A stretch of 64,000 bases of DNA from assembly GCF_024611995.1 (NCBI RefSeq), contig NZ_CP102509.1:2790001-2854000 (forward strand). Direction: 5' to 3'. The translations under genes and the position numbers were made by a program. Shown here piece after piece: positions 9,156 to 17,566 of this stretch; within the stretch, counting starts at the first letter, position 1; each line of letters opens with the position of its first letter. Origin of the DNA: Streptomyces sp. NBC_00162 (GTDB lineage: Bacteria; Actinomycetota; Actinomycetes; Streptomycetales; Streptomycetaceae). Below the pieces are notes generated by a model, which saw nothing but the letters and a program-made list of their open reading frames with translations, did no database searches and was not told the origin of the DNA.

Positions 9156-11384
9156 TCAATCGTGGAGGGGGTTGGTGATGGTGACGTAGACGGACTGGCT
9201 GTCGACGGGTCCGACGAGTTCGTCGAGGCCGCCCAGGCGGGTGAGGAGGTTCGCCTTGCAGCGCAGGGTGGGCGAGTCGAGCAGCTTCGCGGGGAGCGGG
9301 CCGAGGCCTGCGGCCTTGCCGAGGAAGCGGCGGAAGGCGGCGAGGAGCACGCGTTCGTCGGCGAGCCGCTCGGATCCGAAGGCGCCGATCAGACCCAGCA
9401 CGTTGTTGATGCCGAGGTAGTAAGCGAAGCGTTCGTCGGTGACGGCGTCGGAGACGAAGGTGTCGCTGAGGCTGCCGATTCCGGGGAGCCGGTGCTCCAG
9501 TTCCGCGCGGTGGGACTCGCGGAAGTAGTAGCCCTGGTTGTCGCGGAAGCGGCCGCCGACCGGCCACCCGGCCGGGTCGAGGAGGACCAGGGTGTTCTGC
9601 TGGTGCGCTTCGAGGGCGATGCCGGCGATCGCGTCGAAGGCGAGGACCGGCAGGATCACGTGGTCGAGGTAGCGCAGGAACCACTCGGCGGCGACGGCGG
9701 AGGTGGTGCGTCCGGTGGCGGCGGCGAGGGCGGAGACGATCGCAGCGAGCCGGGAGGTCATGGTGCTCCGGCCGGGCCAAGGGCGGGGCGATGTGAGAGC
9801 GGCGACGCAGACGGCGTCGTCGCCGGATCGGAAGGGGTTGTGGCGCAGCAGGGCGTCGAGTCCGGGGACGGGGGTGCCGTCCGGGGCATCGACGGCGACC
9901 CATGCGGGGTCGCGGACGATGTCGAAGCCGGGGTGGGCCGCCTGCCACTCCTCGGCGAGGCCGGTGCGGAGCAGCCGGTGCACTTCGACACCGCGGTGGA
10001 GCTCCTTGCGGAGGTTCTCGCGGCGGGAGTTGGTGATGCGCAGGCCCAGGGAGAGCTTGAGCATCGCGGGTGAGCCGGGTCGGTGGACGGTGCGGACGGA
10101 GGAGGTGGGGTACCAGGGCGCGCCGTACGGGCCCAGGTCGTGCAGGAGTCCGGCGTCGCGTAGGGCGGCGACGGCGGGGCGCTGGAGCAGGTCGCGGGCC
10201 TGCCAGGGGTGAAGGGGAAGGGGGGTGGCACCGTCAGGGAGCGGGAGTCCGGGGGCGAGTCGGCCCAGGAGCTGGGGGGCGGAGACGGGGCGGCCGCGCT
10301 CGGTCCAGGCGGATTCGGTTGCGATGGCGGAGGGGTCGATCGCGAACCAGTGCAGAGGGAAGGAGCCGTGGAGTTCGGGTGAGTAGCGGCGTACTTCGGT
10401 CTCGGAGAGTCCTTCGCGGCTTTTCGGGTCCGGCTGGAGGGGGTGACCGAGGAGGAGGGACTGTTCGGCGGTCAGGAAGCGGTCCACGCCGATGAGCGCG
10501 GGGGCGGCGGGGCGTTCTCGCCGGTCGGCGATGAACTCCGCGGTGCGGCGTACCGAGTCGGCGACCCGGCCGACGAGGTCGGCACTGCCTCGGCCGGCGT
10601 CGGGTCCCTTGGCGGTGCAGGGGCCCGGGATCGTGCCCTCGCGGGCGATCAGTGCGGCCAGGGTGACGGCGTCAAGGGCTCGGGCGGTGGCGGGGGCGCC
10701 GGCCAGCCGGGCGGGGCCGAAGCGGTGCCATCCCGTGGCGGACCAGTACCGGACGGGGACGAGCAGAGCCGCGCCGGAAGCGGGGAGGGGGATGCGCAGC
10801 GGGGTCCCGGCGGGGCCGTCGGGCCGGCGGATCGCGGCCTCACGGACCCAGCAGCGGAGGAGGTTCTCCACCGCCGCCGCCTCGGCGGCGACGGCCGGGT
10901 CGGGATGGTCCAGGAGGTCGGGCTGCGCGGTCGGCTCGGGTCCGGCGGGAACGGGCCAGGAGATCCGGGGTCTGGGCGTGCCGTCCTTCTGGCGCGGCAC
11001 GGTGGCCGCCGCCCCGATACCGGCCGCCGGGGGCTGCTGGCGCGGTGCTCCGGTGGCGGGGGCCGGGACGCCCGGCTGCGGGTGTTCCGGCGGGCAGGAG
11101 GGGCTCGGCGGTGCGGAGGGCAGCACCGGGGGTGCCGGGGGCATGGGGGGCAGGAGCCTGGGCGCGGGGTCGGGAGACGCGTGCACCTCGGCCGGGCCCT
11201 GGGCCTCCGGTTGGGCGCCGTGCCCGGGGGCCTCGGGGGTCGGCCGGGTGACCGGGCCGGGGTCGGCTGCCTGAGGCGCGGGGGCGGGGGCGGGGGCGGG
11301 GTCCGTGGCTCCGGCGGGCGCCGGGGGCGGGGTTTCCGGGAGCGGCCGGCCGTGGGGCGGGGTGGACTGGTGCGGATCGGGCAT
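9156..11384 (-). CDS. IucA/IucC-family NRPS-independent siderophore synthetase (second), with Pro-rich N-terminal extension
   Basis: 742 residues against the usual 580-620. The first 150 or so are almost only Pro, Ala, Gly and Gln, with no fold visible. The catalytic part begins near EAAAVENLLRCWVREAA. Signatures are LGHPLQPDPKSREGLS (substrate loop), LPLHPWQARDLL, KLSLGLRITNSRR, EAHQQNTLVLLDPAGWP and FRDNQGYYF. GAGGACCCGCG precedes the ATG at 11384, so the long start is translationally plausible. Later starts inside the Pro-rich stretch cannot be excluded. It lies 21 bp downstream of the aminotransferase gene and is probably co-transcribed with it. Confidence 0.92.
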   Translation of the reverse strand: MPDPHQSTPPHGRPLPETPPPAPAGATDPAPAPAPAPQAADPGPVTRPTPEAPGHGAQPEAQGPAEVHASPDPAPRLLPPMPPAPPVLPSAPPSPSCPPEHPQPGVPAPATGAPRQQPPAAGIGAAATVPRQKDGTPRPRISWPVPAGPEPTAQPDLLDHPDPAVAAEAAAVENLLRCWVREAAIRRPDGPAGTPLRIPLPASGAALLVPVRYWSATGWHRFGPARLAGAPATARALDAVTLAALIAREGTIPGPCTAKGPDAGRGSADLVGRVADSVRRTAEFIADRRERPAAPALIGVDRFLTAEQSLLLGHPLQPDPKSREGLSETEVRRYSPELHGSFPLHWFAIDPSAIATESAWTERGRPVSAPQLLGRLAPGLPLPDGATPLPLHPWQARDLLQRPAVAALRDAGLLHDLGPYGAPWYPTSSVRTVHRPGSPAMLKLSLGLRITNSRRENLRKELHRGVEVHRLLRTGLAEEWQAAHPGFDIVRDPAWVAVDAPDGTPVPGLDALLRHNPFRSGDDAVCVAALTSPRPWPGRSTMTSRLAAIVSALAAATGRTTSAVAAEWFLRYLDHVILPVLAFDAIAGIALEAHQQNTLVLLDPAGWPVGGRFRDNQGYYFRESHRAELEHRLPGIGSLSDTFVSDAVTDERFAYYLGINNVLGLIGAFGSERLADERVLLAAFRRFLGKAAGLGPLPAKLLDSPTLRCKANLLTRLGGLDELVGPVDSQSVYVTITNPLHD

Positions 11385-11405
11385 CGCGGGTCCTCGGGGT
11401 GCGGG

Positions 11406-12806
11406 TCAGTGGGGCCGTCGGGCGGCGGCCGGAATGGCGTCGGCCAGGCGGTCGAGGACCGCCGCGGCCTGCTCGTCGGTCAGGGTCAGCGGGGGGAGCA
11501 GGCGGACGACGGTGTTGTGGCGGCCGCCGAGTTCGACGATCAGGCCCCGGTCCAGGCACTCCTGGCGGACAGCCGAGGCGACGGCCGGCGCGGCGGCCCC
11601 GGTGTCGGGATCGATGAGTTCGATGCCGATCATCAGGCCGCGGCCCCGGACGTCCCCGATGCAGGGGTGGGCGGCGGCCAGGCCGCGCAGGGCCGTCAGC
11701 ATGCGCTCACCCAGGGCGGCGGCGCGCTCGGCGAGCCGGTTCTCGCGGACGAAGGCGAGCGTGGCGGTTCCGGCGGCCATGGCGAGCTGGTTGCCGCGGA
11801 ACGTGCCCGCGTGGGCGCCGGGGGTCCACACGTCCAAGTCCGCCCGGTACACGATCACCGCGAGCGGCAGGCTGCCGCCGATCGCCTTGGACAGGACCAT
11901 CACGTCGGGCACCACCCCGGCGTGGCCGACTCCCCAGAAGGCACCGGTCCGGCCGACGCCCGTCTGTACCTCGTCCGCGATCAGGGGGATCCCCCGGGCC
12001 GCGGTGATCTCCCGCATCCGGCGCAGCCAGGCGTCCGGGGCCGGGATGACGCCGCCTTCGCCCTGCACGGGTTCGACGATCATCCCGGCGGGGGCGGGCA
12101 CCCCGCCCTTGGGGTCGTCCAGCAGGCTCTCCGTCCAGCGCGCGCCGAGTTCGGCTCCCTCGGCGCCGCCGACTCCGAACGGGCAGCGGTGGTCCTGCGG
12201 GTACGGCAGCCGGGTCACCCGCACGTCCTGGGCCCCGCCCGAGGCGTCCAGGGCTCCGGCGGTCATCCCGTGGTAGGCCCCGGTGAAGGCGAGCAGCCCG
12301 GAGCGCCCGGTCGCGGTGCGGACCAGCTTGAGGGCGGCCTCCACGGCGTCCGTGCCGGCCGGTCCGCAGAACTGGACGCGGGCGTCGGCTGCCAGTTCCG
12401 GCGGCAGGTTGGCGAACAGCTCGGTGGTGAAGGCGTCCTTGACCGGAGTCGCGAGGTCCAGCACGTGCAACGGGGCCCCGGAGTCGAGGACTCCGCGGAC
12501 GGCCTGGAGGACGACCGGGTGGTTGTGCCCGAGGGCGAGGGTCCCGGCCCCGGAGAGGCAGTCGAGGTAGCGGCGGCCGTCGGCGCCCTCGATGGTCAGC
12601 CCGCGGGCCCGCACGGGGACGATGGGCAGCGAGCGAGCGTACGTCCGGGCTGCGGACTCCCGCTGCGCCTGCCTGCGCAGGATGCCGTCCGCGAAGACCG
12701 GACCGCTGAGCGCCGGCAACCGACTTCCCTGCGGTGGTACTTGTGAAGGCGCCTGCGGCGGCGTCAGCTGTGCAGCCGCCGCCGCTGCCGGCTCGGTCAA
12801 AGCCAC
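11406..12806 (-). CDS. L-2,4-diaminobutyrate:2-oxoglutarate aminotransferase
   Basis: Class III PLP aminotransferase, 466 residues from the GTG at 12806 (GGGAGG 10 bases upstream; the frame opens further up at 12890). Landmarks are GRRYLDCLSGAGTLALGHNH, CGPAGTDAVEAALKLVRTAT, the PLP-binding ADEVQTGVGRTG and the Schiff-base lysine in VLSKAIGGSLPLAV. It resembles RhbA/DABA aminotransferases, which make 2,4-diaminobutyrate from aspartate semialdehyde for rhizobactin- or ectoine-type products. It heads the siderophore operon, so it probably supplies a diamine precursor. No DABA decarboxylase gene lies next to it. I found no TTAGG-type iron box in the 275 bp upstream. Confidence 0.88.
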   Translation of the reverse strand: MALTEPAAAAAAQLTPPQAPSQVPPQGSRLPALSGPVFADGILRRQAQRESAARTYARSLPIVPVRARGLTIEGADGRRYLDCLSGAGTLALGHNHPVVLQAVRGVLDSGAPLHVLDLATPVKDAFTTELFANLPPELAADARVQFCGPAGTDAVEAALKLVRTATGRSGLLAFTGAYHGMTAGALDASGGAQDVRVTRLPYPQDHRCPFGVGGAEGAELGARWTESLLDDPKGGVPAPAGMIVEPVQGEGGVIPAPDAWLRRMREITAARGIPLIADEVQTGVGRTGAFWGVGHAGVVPDVMVLSKAIGGSLPLAVIVYRADLDVWTPGAHAGTFRGNQLAMAAGTATLAFVRENRLAERAAALGERMLTALRGLAAAHPCIGDVRGRGLMIGIELIDPDTGAAAPAVASAVRQECLDRGLIVELGGRHNTVVRLLPPLTLTDEQAAAVLDRLADAIPAAARRPH

Positions 12807-13081
12807 GAGTGTCGGTCCTCCCGCACGAAGTGCTCTTCCGGATTGCGCCTCGAACACGAGCGCTGCCCGCCCATCCCCCGTACGTACCAACGACGCTGAC
12901 GGCGACGGATCACGGGTGGGTCCAAGATCCTTGTCCGCCGGACGAAGAGACCGGGCGAAGAGAAGGGTCGGAGAGGGAAAGAGAGAGGGGGAACCGCCGC
13001 CCCGGGCTGTGCCGTCCCCAACCTCGGCGGCATAGTGGGGTGCTGCACTCCACGCCTCGATTCCACAGGGGGACGAAAGAC

Positions 13082-14251
13082 ATGCGACCGAACCGACCGG
13101 TCACCGCGATTCTGTGCGCGGCCGCGCTCGCGCTGACCGCCGCCGCCTGCGGGCCCGGCGACGGGGAGGCCGGCGGCGACGCCAAGCCGACCGTGGCGGC
13201 GAGCCTTCCGGGCACGGACGGGATCAAGATCCCGGACCAGCTCAAGGACAAGCTCAAGGAACACGGCATCGACCTGGAGAAGTGGAAGGGGGGTGCGTGG
13301 AAGAACTGGAAGAAGGAGGACTGGCTCCGCGAGGCGGGCGACTACATCAACCCGGTCATCGAGGGACTGTGGGACCCGGACCGCATGCGTGACGCGGAGC
13401 AGCCGAAGCAGCCGTCCGTCGACCCGGACGCGGGCAAGGACCAGGGCGTCACCGACCCGACCCCGGCGCCGGTGGCGGCCAAGGCTGCGAACCCGCCCTA
13501 CCACCAGAGCGTTCCGGAGGCCGGCAAGGTCTTCTTCGACGGGCCCGAGGGCTCGATGGTCTGCTCGGCGACCGTGGTCAAGGACCCGGCCCACCCCGGC
13601 AAGTCCAACATGGTCTGGACGGCGGGCCACTGCGTGCACGCCGGCAAGTCCGGCGGCTGGTACCGCAACATCGCCTTCGTCCCCTCCTACAACAACGCGG
13701 GCAAGCCCGCGGCGCAGCTCAAGGGCGCGCCCCGCGAGCAGGTGGCCCCGTTCGGCGTCTGGTGGAGCGACTGGGCGCAGACCTCCGACCAGTGGATCGC
13801 GACCGGCGGTCCGACCGGCGGCGCGGGTGCCCCGTACGACTTCGCGGTCCTGCACGTGACCCCCGAGAAGGGCAGCGGCAAGTCCCTGGAGGAGACGATC
13901 GGTTCGGCGCTCCCGGTGGAGTTCGCCGCCCCGGCGGTGCCGAAGGTCGCGAGCATCACGGCCACCGGCTACCCGGCGGCGGCCCCGTTCGACGGCCAGA
14001 AGGCCTACCAGTGCGCGGACAAGCCGGGCCGGCTGTCGCTGACCGCGAGCGACCCGGTGATGTACCGCATCGGCTGCACCATGACGGGCGGTTCCTCCGG
14101 CGGCGGCTGGGTCGCGGCGGGCGCGGACGGCAAGCCGGCGCTGGTGTCGAACACCTCGATCGGCCCGGCCAAGGCGGGCTGGCTGGCCGGACCCCGGCTG
14201 GGTCCGGAGGCGAAGGGCATCTTCGACGCCGTGAGCGGCAAGTTCAAGTAG
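13082..14251 (+). CDS. Secreted trypsin-like serine protease (lipoprotein-type signal)
   Basis: 389 residues from the ATG at 13082, whose N-terminus (RPNR, then a hydrophobic stretch ending LTAAACGPG) looks like a lipoprotein signal with an imperfect lipobox. A charged Lys/Trp-rich linker follows. The S1 fold has His in VWTAGHCVHAG, Asp in YDFAVLHV and Ser in MTGGSSGGGWV. Two cysteine pairs are likely (CSATV/GHC; CADK/GCTM). The family resembles V8/glutamyl-type secreted peptidases. The gene is divergent from the siderophore operon and ends at a very strong hairpin. The substrate is unknown. Confidence 0.88.
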   Translation: MRPNRPVTAILCAAALALTAAACGPGDGEAGGDAKPTVAASLPGTDGIKIPDQLKDKLKEHGIDLEKWKGGAWKNWKKEDWLREAGDYINPVIEGLWDPDRMRDAEQPKQPSVDPDAGKDQGVTDPTPAPVAAKAANPPYHQSVPEAGKVFFDGPEGSMVCSATVVKDPAHPGKSNMVWTAGHCVHAGKSGGWYRNIAFVPSYNNAGKPAAQLKGAPREQVAPFGVWWSDWAQTSDQWIATGGPTGGAGAPYDFAVLHVTPEKGSGKSLEETIGSALPVEFAAPAVPKVASITATGYPAAAPFDGQKAYQCADKPGRLSLTASDPVMYRIGCTMTGGSSGGGWVAAGADGKPALVSNTSIGPAKAGWLAGPRLGPEAKGIFDAVSGKFK

Positions 14252-14277
14252 CCCACGGCACGTGACCACGCACGTGC

Positions 14278-14328
14278 AATGACCGAGGCCCCGCCCCCTG
14301 CGTCGCAGGGGGCGGGGCCTCGGTCATT
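14278..14328. terminator. Perfect 25-bp hairpin terminator between protease and hflX
   Basis: Bases 14278-14302 and 14304-14328 are exact inverse complements (25 bp each) around a single T, a GC-rich stem with AAT/ATT ends. It lies between convergent genes and works equally in both directions. The almost zero loop is unusual; in RNA the central CGTCG would open to form the loop. Confidence 0.9.
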
Positions 14329-14344
14329 CACACAGGTGCGCTCG

Positions 14345-15850
14345 TCACCGCTTGGCGAGCGCGTACGGAGCCAGGTCCGCCGCGAGCTCCTGGTGCACCC
14401 GCACCTTGAGCAGGGTGCCCTCCGGGGTGTGCTCCTCGGAGATCACCTCGCCCTCGGCGTGCGCCTTGGCGACCAGCGAGCCGCGGGTGTACGGCACCAG
14501 GGCCTCCACCTCGACCTCGGGCCGCGGCAGCTCGGTGTCGATGAGCGCGAGGAGTTCCTCGATGCCCATGCCCGTGCGCGCCGAGACGGCGATGGAATGC
14601 CGCTCGATCCGCAGCAGGCGCTGGAGGACGAGCGGGTCCGCCGCGTCCGCCTTGTTGATCACCACGATCTCGGGCACGTTCACCGCGCCGACCTCGCGGA
14701 TGACCTCGCGCACCGCCGCCAGCTGCTCCTCCGGCGCCGGGTGCGAGCCGTCCACGATGTGCAGGATGAGATCGGAGTCGCCGACCTCCTCCATCGTGGA
14801 GCGGAACGCCTCGACGAGGTGGTGGGGCAGGTGCCGGACGAAGCCGACGGTGTCGGCCAGGGTGTAGATCCGGCCGCTCGGCGTCTCGGCCCGGCGCACG
14901 GTCGGGTCGAGGGTGGCGAACAGTGCGTTCTCCACCAGCACGCCCGCGCCCGTGAGGCGGTTGAGCAGCGAGGACTTGCCTGCGTTGGTGTAACCGGCGA
15001 TGGCGACCGACGGCACCTTGTTGCGGCGCCGTTCCTGCCGCTTGATGTCGCGGCCGGTCTTCATGTCCGCGATCTCCCGGCGCATCTTCGCCATCTTCTC
15101 GCGGATCCGTCGCCGGTCCGTTTCGATCTTGGTCTCACCGGGGCCTCGGGTGGCCATGCCGCCACCGCCGCCGCCACCCATCTGCCGGGACAGCGAGGCA
15201 CCCCAGCCGCGCAGGCGCGGAAGCATGTACTGCATCTGCGCGAGAGCGACCTGCGCCTTGCCCTCTCGGGACTTGGCGTGCTGGGCGAAGATGTCCAGGA
15301 TGAGGGCGGTCCGGTCGACCACCTTCACCTTGACGACGTCCTCGAGGGCGATGAGCTGGCCGGGGCTGAGCTCGCCGTCACAGACGACGGTGTCGGCGCC
15401 GCTCTCCAGCACGATGTCGCGCAGCTCCCGCGCCTTGCCGGAGCCGATGAAGGTGGCAGGGTCCGGCTTGTCGCGGCGCTGGATCACACCGTCGAGTACG
15501 AGGGCACCTGCCGTCTCGGCGAGGGCGGCGAGCTCCGCGAGGGAGTTCTCCGCGTCGATCACCGTGCCGGAGGTCCAGACACCGACGAGGACGACCCGCT
15601 CCAGGCGGAGCTGTCGGTACTCGACCTCGGTGACGTCTTCGAGCTCGGTGGAGAGGCCGGCCACACGGCGCAGGGCCGCGCGCTCGGAGCGTTCGAACTG
15701 CTCGCCGTCGCGGTCTCCGTCGATCTCGTGGCTCCAGGCGACGTCCTCTTCCATCAGGGCATCGGCCCGAAGGCTCTCGGTGAAGCTCTGCGAGTCGCGC
15801 ACGTCCTGTGCGTCCCGCGCGTCCTGGGAAGGGGAAGAAGAGGAGGTCAT
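14345..15850 (-). CDS. hflX: Ribosome-associated GTPase HflX
   Basis: 501 residues. The N-terminal HflX domain contains GKPDP-like KPDPATFIGSGKARELRD and the glycine-rich RQMGGGGGGGMATRGPGETKIE with a following coiled coil (RRRIREKMAKMRREI). The G domain has G1 GYTNAGKSSLLN, G3 DTVGFVRHLP, G4 VINKADAAD and G5 SARTGMG. HflX splits stalled 70S ribosomes after heat or antibiotic stress. The acidic, Gln/Ser-rich first 60 residues are an actinobacterial extension. Upstream (15891-15947) are three tandem 19-bp repeats, each with a small dyad, a likely control region. Confidence 0.96.
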   Translation of the reverse strand: MTSSSSPSQDARDAQDVRDSQSFTESLRADALMEEDVAWSHEIDGDRDGEQFERSERAALRRVAGLSTELEDVTEVEYRQLRLERVVLVGVWTSGTVIDAENSLAELAALAETAGALVLDGVIQRRDKPDPATFIGSGKARELRDIVLESGADTVVCDGELSPGQLIALEDVVKVKVVDRTALILDIFAQHAKSREGKAQVALAQMQYMLPRLRGWGASLSRQMGGGGGGGMATRGPGETKIETDRRRIREKMAKMRREIADMKTGRDIKRQERRRNKVPSVAIAGYTNAGKSSLLNRLTGAGVLVENALFATLDPTVRRAETPSGRIYTLADTVGFVRHLPHHLVEAFRSTMEEVGDSDLILHIVDGSHPAPEEQLAAVREVIREVGAVNVPEIVVINKADAADPLVLQRLLRIERHSIAVSARTGMGIEELLALIDTELPRPEVEVEALVPYTRGSLVAKAHAEGEVISEEHTPEGTLLKVRVHQELAADLAPYALAKR

Positions 15851-15890
15851 TGGATCCTTACGTCGATTCGAATAGCACGGTCACGCCGGA

Positions 15891-15947
15891 TGTCACGTCC
15901 AACGTGAGGTGTCACATCCAACGTGAGCTGTCACGTCCAACGTGTCA
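15891..15947. repeat. Three tandem 19-bp repeats upstream of hflX
   Basis: Three contiguous copies start at 15891, 15910 and 15929 with the unit TGTCACGTCCAACGTGAGG. The second copy has CACATC for CACGTC; the third diverges after ACGTG. Copies 1 and 3 contain the inverted repeat CACGT-N3-ACGTG. The array lies 41-97 bp upstream of hflX, in the gap before the M1 peptidase stop codon. It could be a multi-site operator; I know of no regulator with this site. Confidence 0.85.
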
Positions 15948-16006
15948 CACCGCCGGGGGATTCCCCGAACGGCCCTGTCGATGGTGACATGCCCGTTCCT
16001 CGTGGG

Positions 16007-17503
16007 TCACACGCTTTTTCCGCTCCACTCGGGGTGCCCGGGCATCGCCGGGGTCGTCTTCCCGTACAGCCACGGCTCCAGGAAGGCCGTCAGGTCCCGG
16101 CCCGCCTCCTGCGAGGCCAGGTGGACGAAGTCTTCCGTGCCCGCGACCCCGTCCTTGTGCTCCGCCACCCAGCGGCGCTCGACGCGGTCGAAGGCCTCCG
16201 TGCCGATCTCCTCGCGCAGCGCGTAGAGGATCAGCGCGGCCCCGTCGTAGACCACGGGCCGGAACAGGCCGATCTTCTCGCCCGGTGCGGCCGCCTTCGG
16301 CGCGGCCGGGGGGCCGCCCGCGGCCCGCCACTGGTCGGAGCGCTGGTACGCCTCGCGCATCCGCCGCTCCAGGGAGTACTTGCCGAGCCCGTCCGCGTAC
16401 AGGGCCTCGTACCAGGTGGCGTGTCCCTCGTTGAGCCACAGGTCGGACCAGGTGCGCGGGGCGACGCTGTCGCCGAACCACTGGTGGGCGAGCTCGTGGA
16501 CCATCACGGACTCCACGTACCACTCGGGGTAGCCCTCGCCGGAGAACAGGCTGTGCTCGAAGAGCGAGAGGGTCTGCGTCTCCAGCTCGAAGCCGGTGCT
16601 CGCCCGCGCGATCAGCACCCCGTAGTTCTCGAAGGGGTAGCGGCCGACCCGCTCCTCCATCCACGCGATGTGGCCCGCGGTCTTCCTCAGCCAGGGGTCC
16701 AGCTTCTGCCGGTCGGCGGCGGGCACCACGTCGCGCAGCGGCAGCCCGTGCGGTCCGGTGCCGTGGACGACCGCGGAGCGTCCGACCGAGACCTGCGCCA
16801 GTTCCGTGGCCATCGGGTGCCGGGTCCGGTACGTCCACGTCTTCGAGGGGCCCATCGGCAGGGCGGCGGCCACCGGCACTCCGTTGGCGACGACCGTGAG
16901 CGCTTCCGGGGCGGTGACCCGGAAGGTGAAGAACGCCTTGTCGGCGGGGTGGTCGTTGCAGGGGAAGACGCGGTGGGCGGCGTCCGCCTGGTTGGCCATG
17001 GCCAGCCCGTCCTCGGTGGGGACCCAGCCCCCGTCCGCGCGCCCGCGCGGGTCGCTGGTGTGCCGGACGGTGATGTGCAGCGGCACGTGGGCGGTGACCG
17101 GACGCGCGGGCGTCAGCACCAGGTCCTCCCCCACGCTCTCGAACCGGGCCGGCTCGCCGTTGACCTCGGCGGACGCCACCTTTCCGTGCGTGAAGTCCAG
17201 ATTGATCCGCTCCAGCGACTGCAGGGCGCGGGCATCGATGACGGTGACGGCGTCGAGGGGCGTGCGGTTGTCCTTGTACGTGAAGGAGAGGTCGTACGAG
17301 AGCACGTCGTACCCGGGGTTCCCGAGCTCCGGGAACAGCCGGTCGCCGATGCCCAGCGGCTTCGGCGGGGGCAGTACGGCGGCGACGAGGGTGAGGGAGG
17401 CCGCGGCCAGCAGGGCGGCGCGCAGGCGCGGGGAGGTGAGCTGCATCCACCACCGCTTACCAGCGTCCGCCACACGGCCGCGAACGGCGCGCGACGGGTC
17501 CAC
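16007..17503 (-). CDS. M1-family zinc aminopeptidase, membrane-anchored or secreted
   Basis: 498 residues from the GTG at 17503 (GGAAGG upstream; an ATG at 17446 is an alternative that would begin just before the hydrophobic signal). The N-terminal hydrophobic segment LRAALLAAASLTLVAAVLPP suggests export. The M1 beta-domain follows, then the zinc site VHELAHQWFGD with the third ligand in LNEGHATWYE. The family's exopeptidase GxMEN motif is not evident; the nearby text is RYPFENYGVL. It cleaves N-terminal residues from peptides. It is located between hflX and rshA on the same strand. Confidence 0.92.
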   Translation of the reverse strand: MDPSRAVRGRVADAGKRWWMQLTSPRLRAALLAAASLTLVAAVLPPPKPLGIGDRLFPELGNPGYDVLSYDLSFTYKDNRTPLDAVTVIDARALQSLERINLDFTHGKVASAEVNGEPARFESVGEDLVLTPARPVTAHVPLHITVRHTSDPRGRADGGWVPTEDGLAMANQADAAHRVFPCNDHPADKAFFTFRVTAPEALTVVANGVPVAAALPMGPSKTWTYRTRHPMATELAQVSVGRSAVVHGTGPHGLPLRDVVPAADRQKLDPWLRKTAGHIAWMEERVGRYPFENYGVLIARASTGFELETQTLSLFEHSLFSGEGYPEWYVESVMVHELAHQWFGDSVAPRTWSDLWLNEGHATWYEALYADGLGKYSLERRMREAYQRSDQWRAAGGPPAAPKAAAPGEKIGLFRPVVYDGAALILYALREEIGTEAFDRVERRWVAEHKDGVAGTEDFVHLASQEAGRDLTAFLEPWLYGKTTPAMPGHPEWSGKSV

Positions 17504-17566
17504 CCGAACGGGACCTTCCGGCGCGGACCCGGGCTAGGGAGAGCGCTGGGAAGGGCCCAAGACACC

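Noticed and set aside
12807..13081. Iron box (TTAGGTTAGGCTAACCTAA type) upstream of the siderophore operon
   Set aside because: I read both strands of the 275-bp spacer and found no such match.
15891..15947. CRISPR array
   Set aside because: Three contiguous 19-bp units without spacers; no cas genes near.
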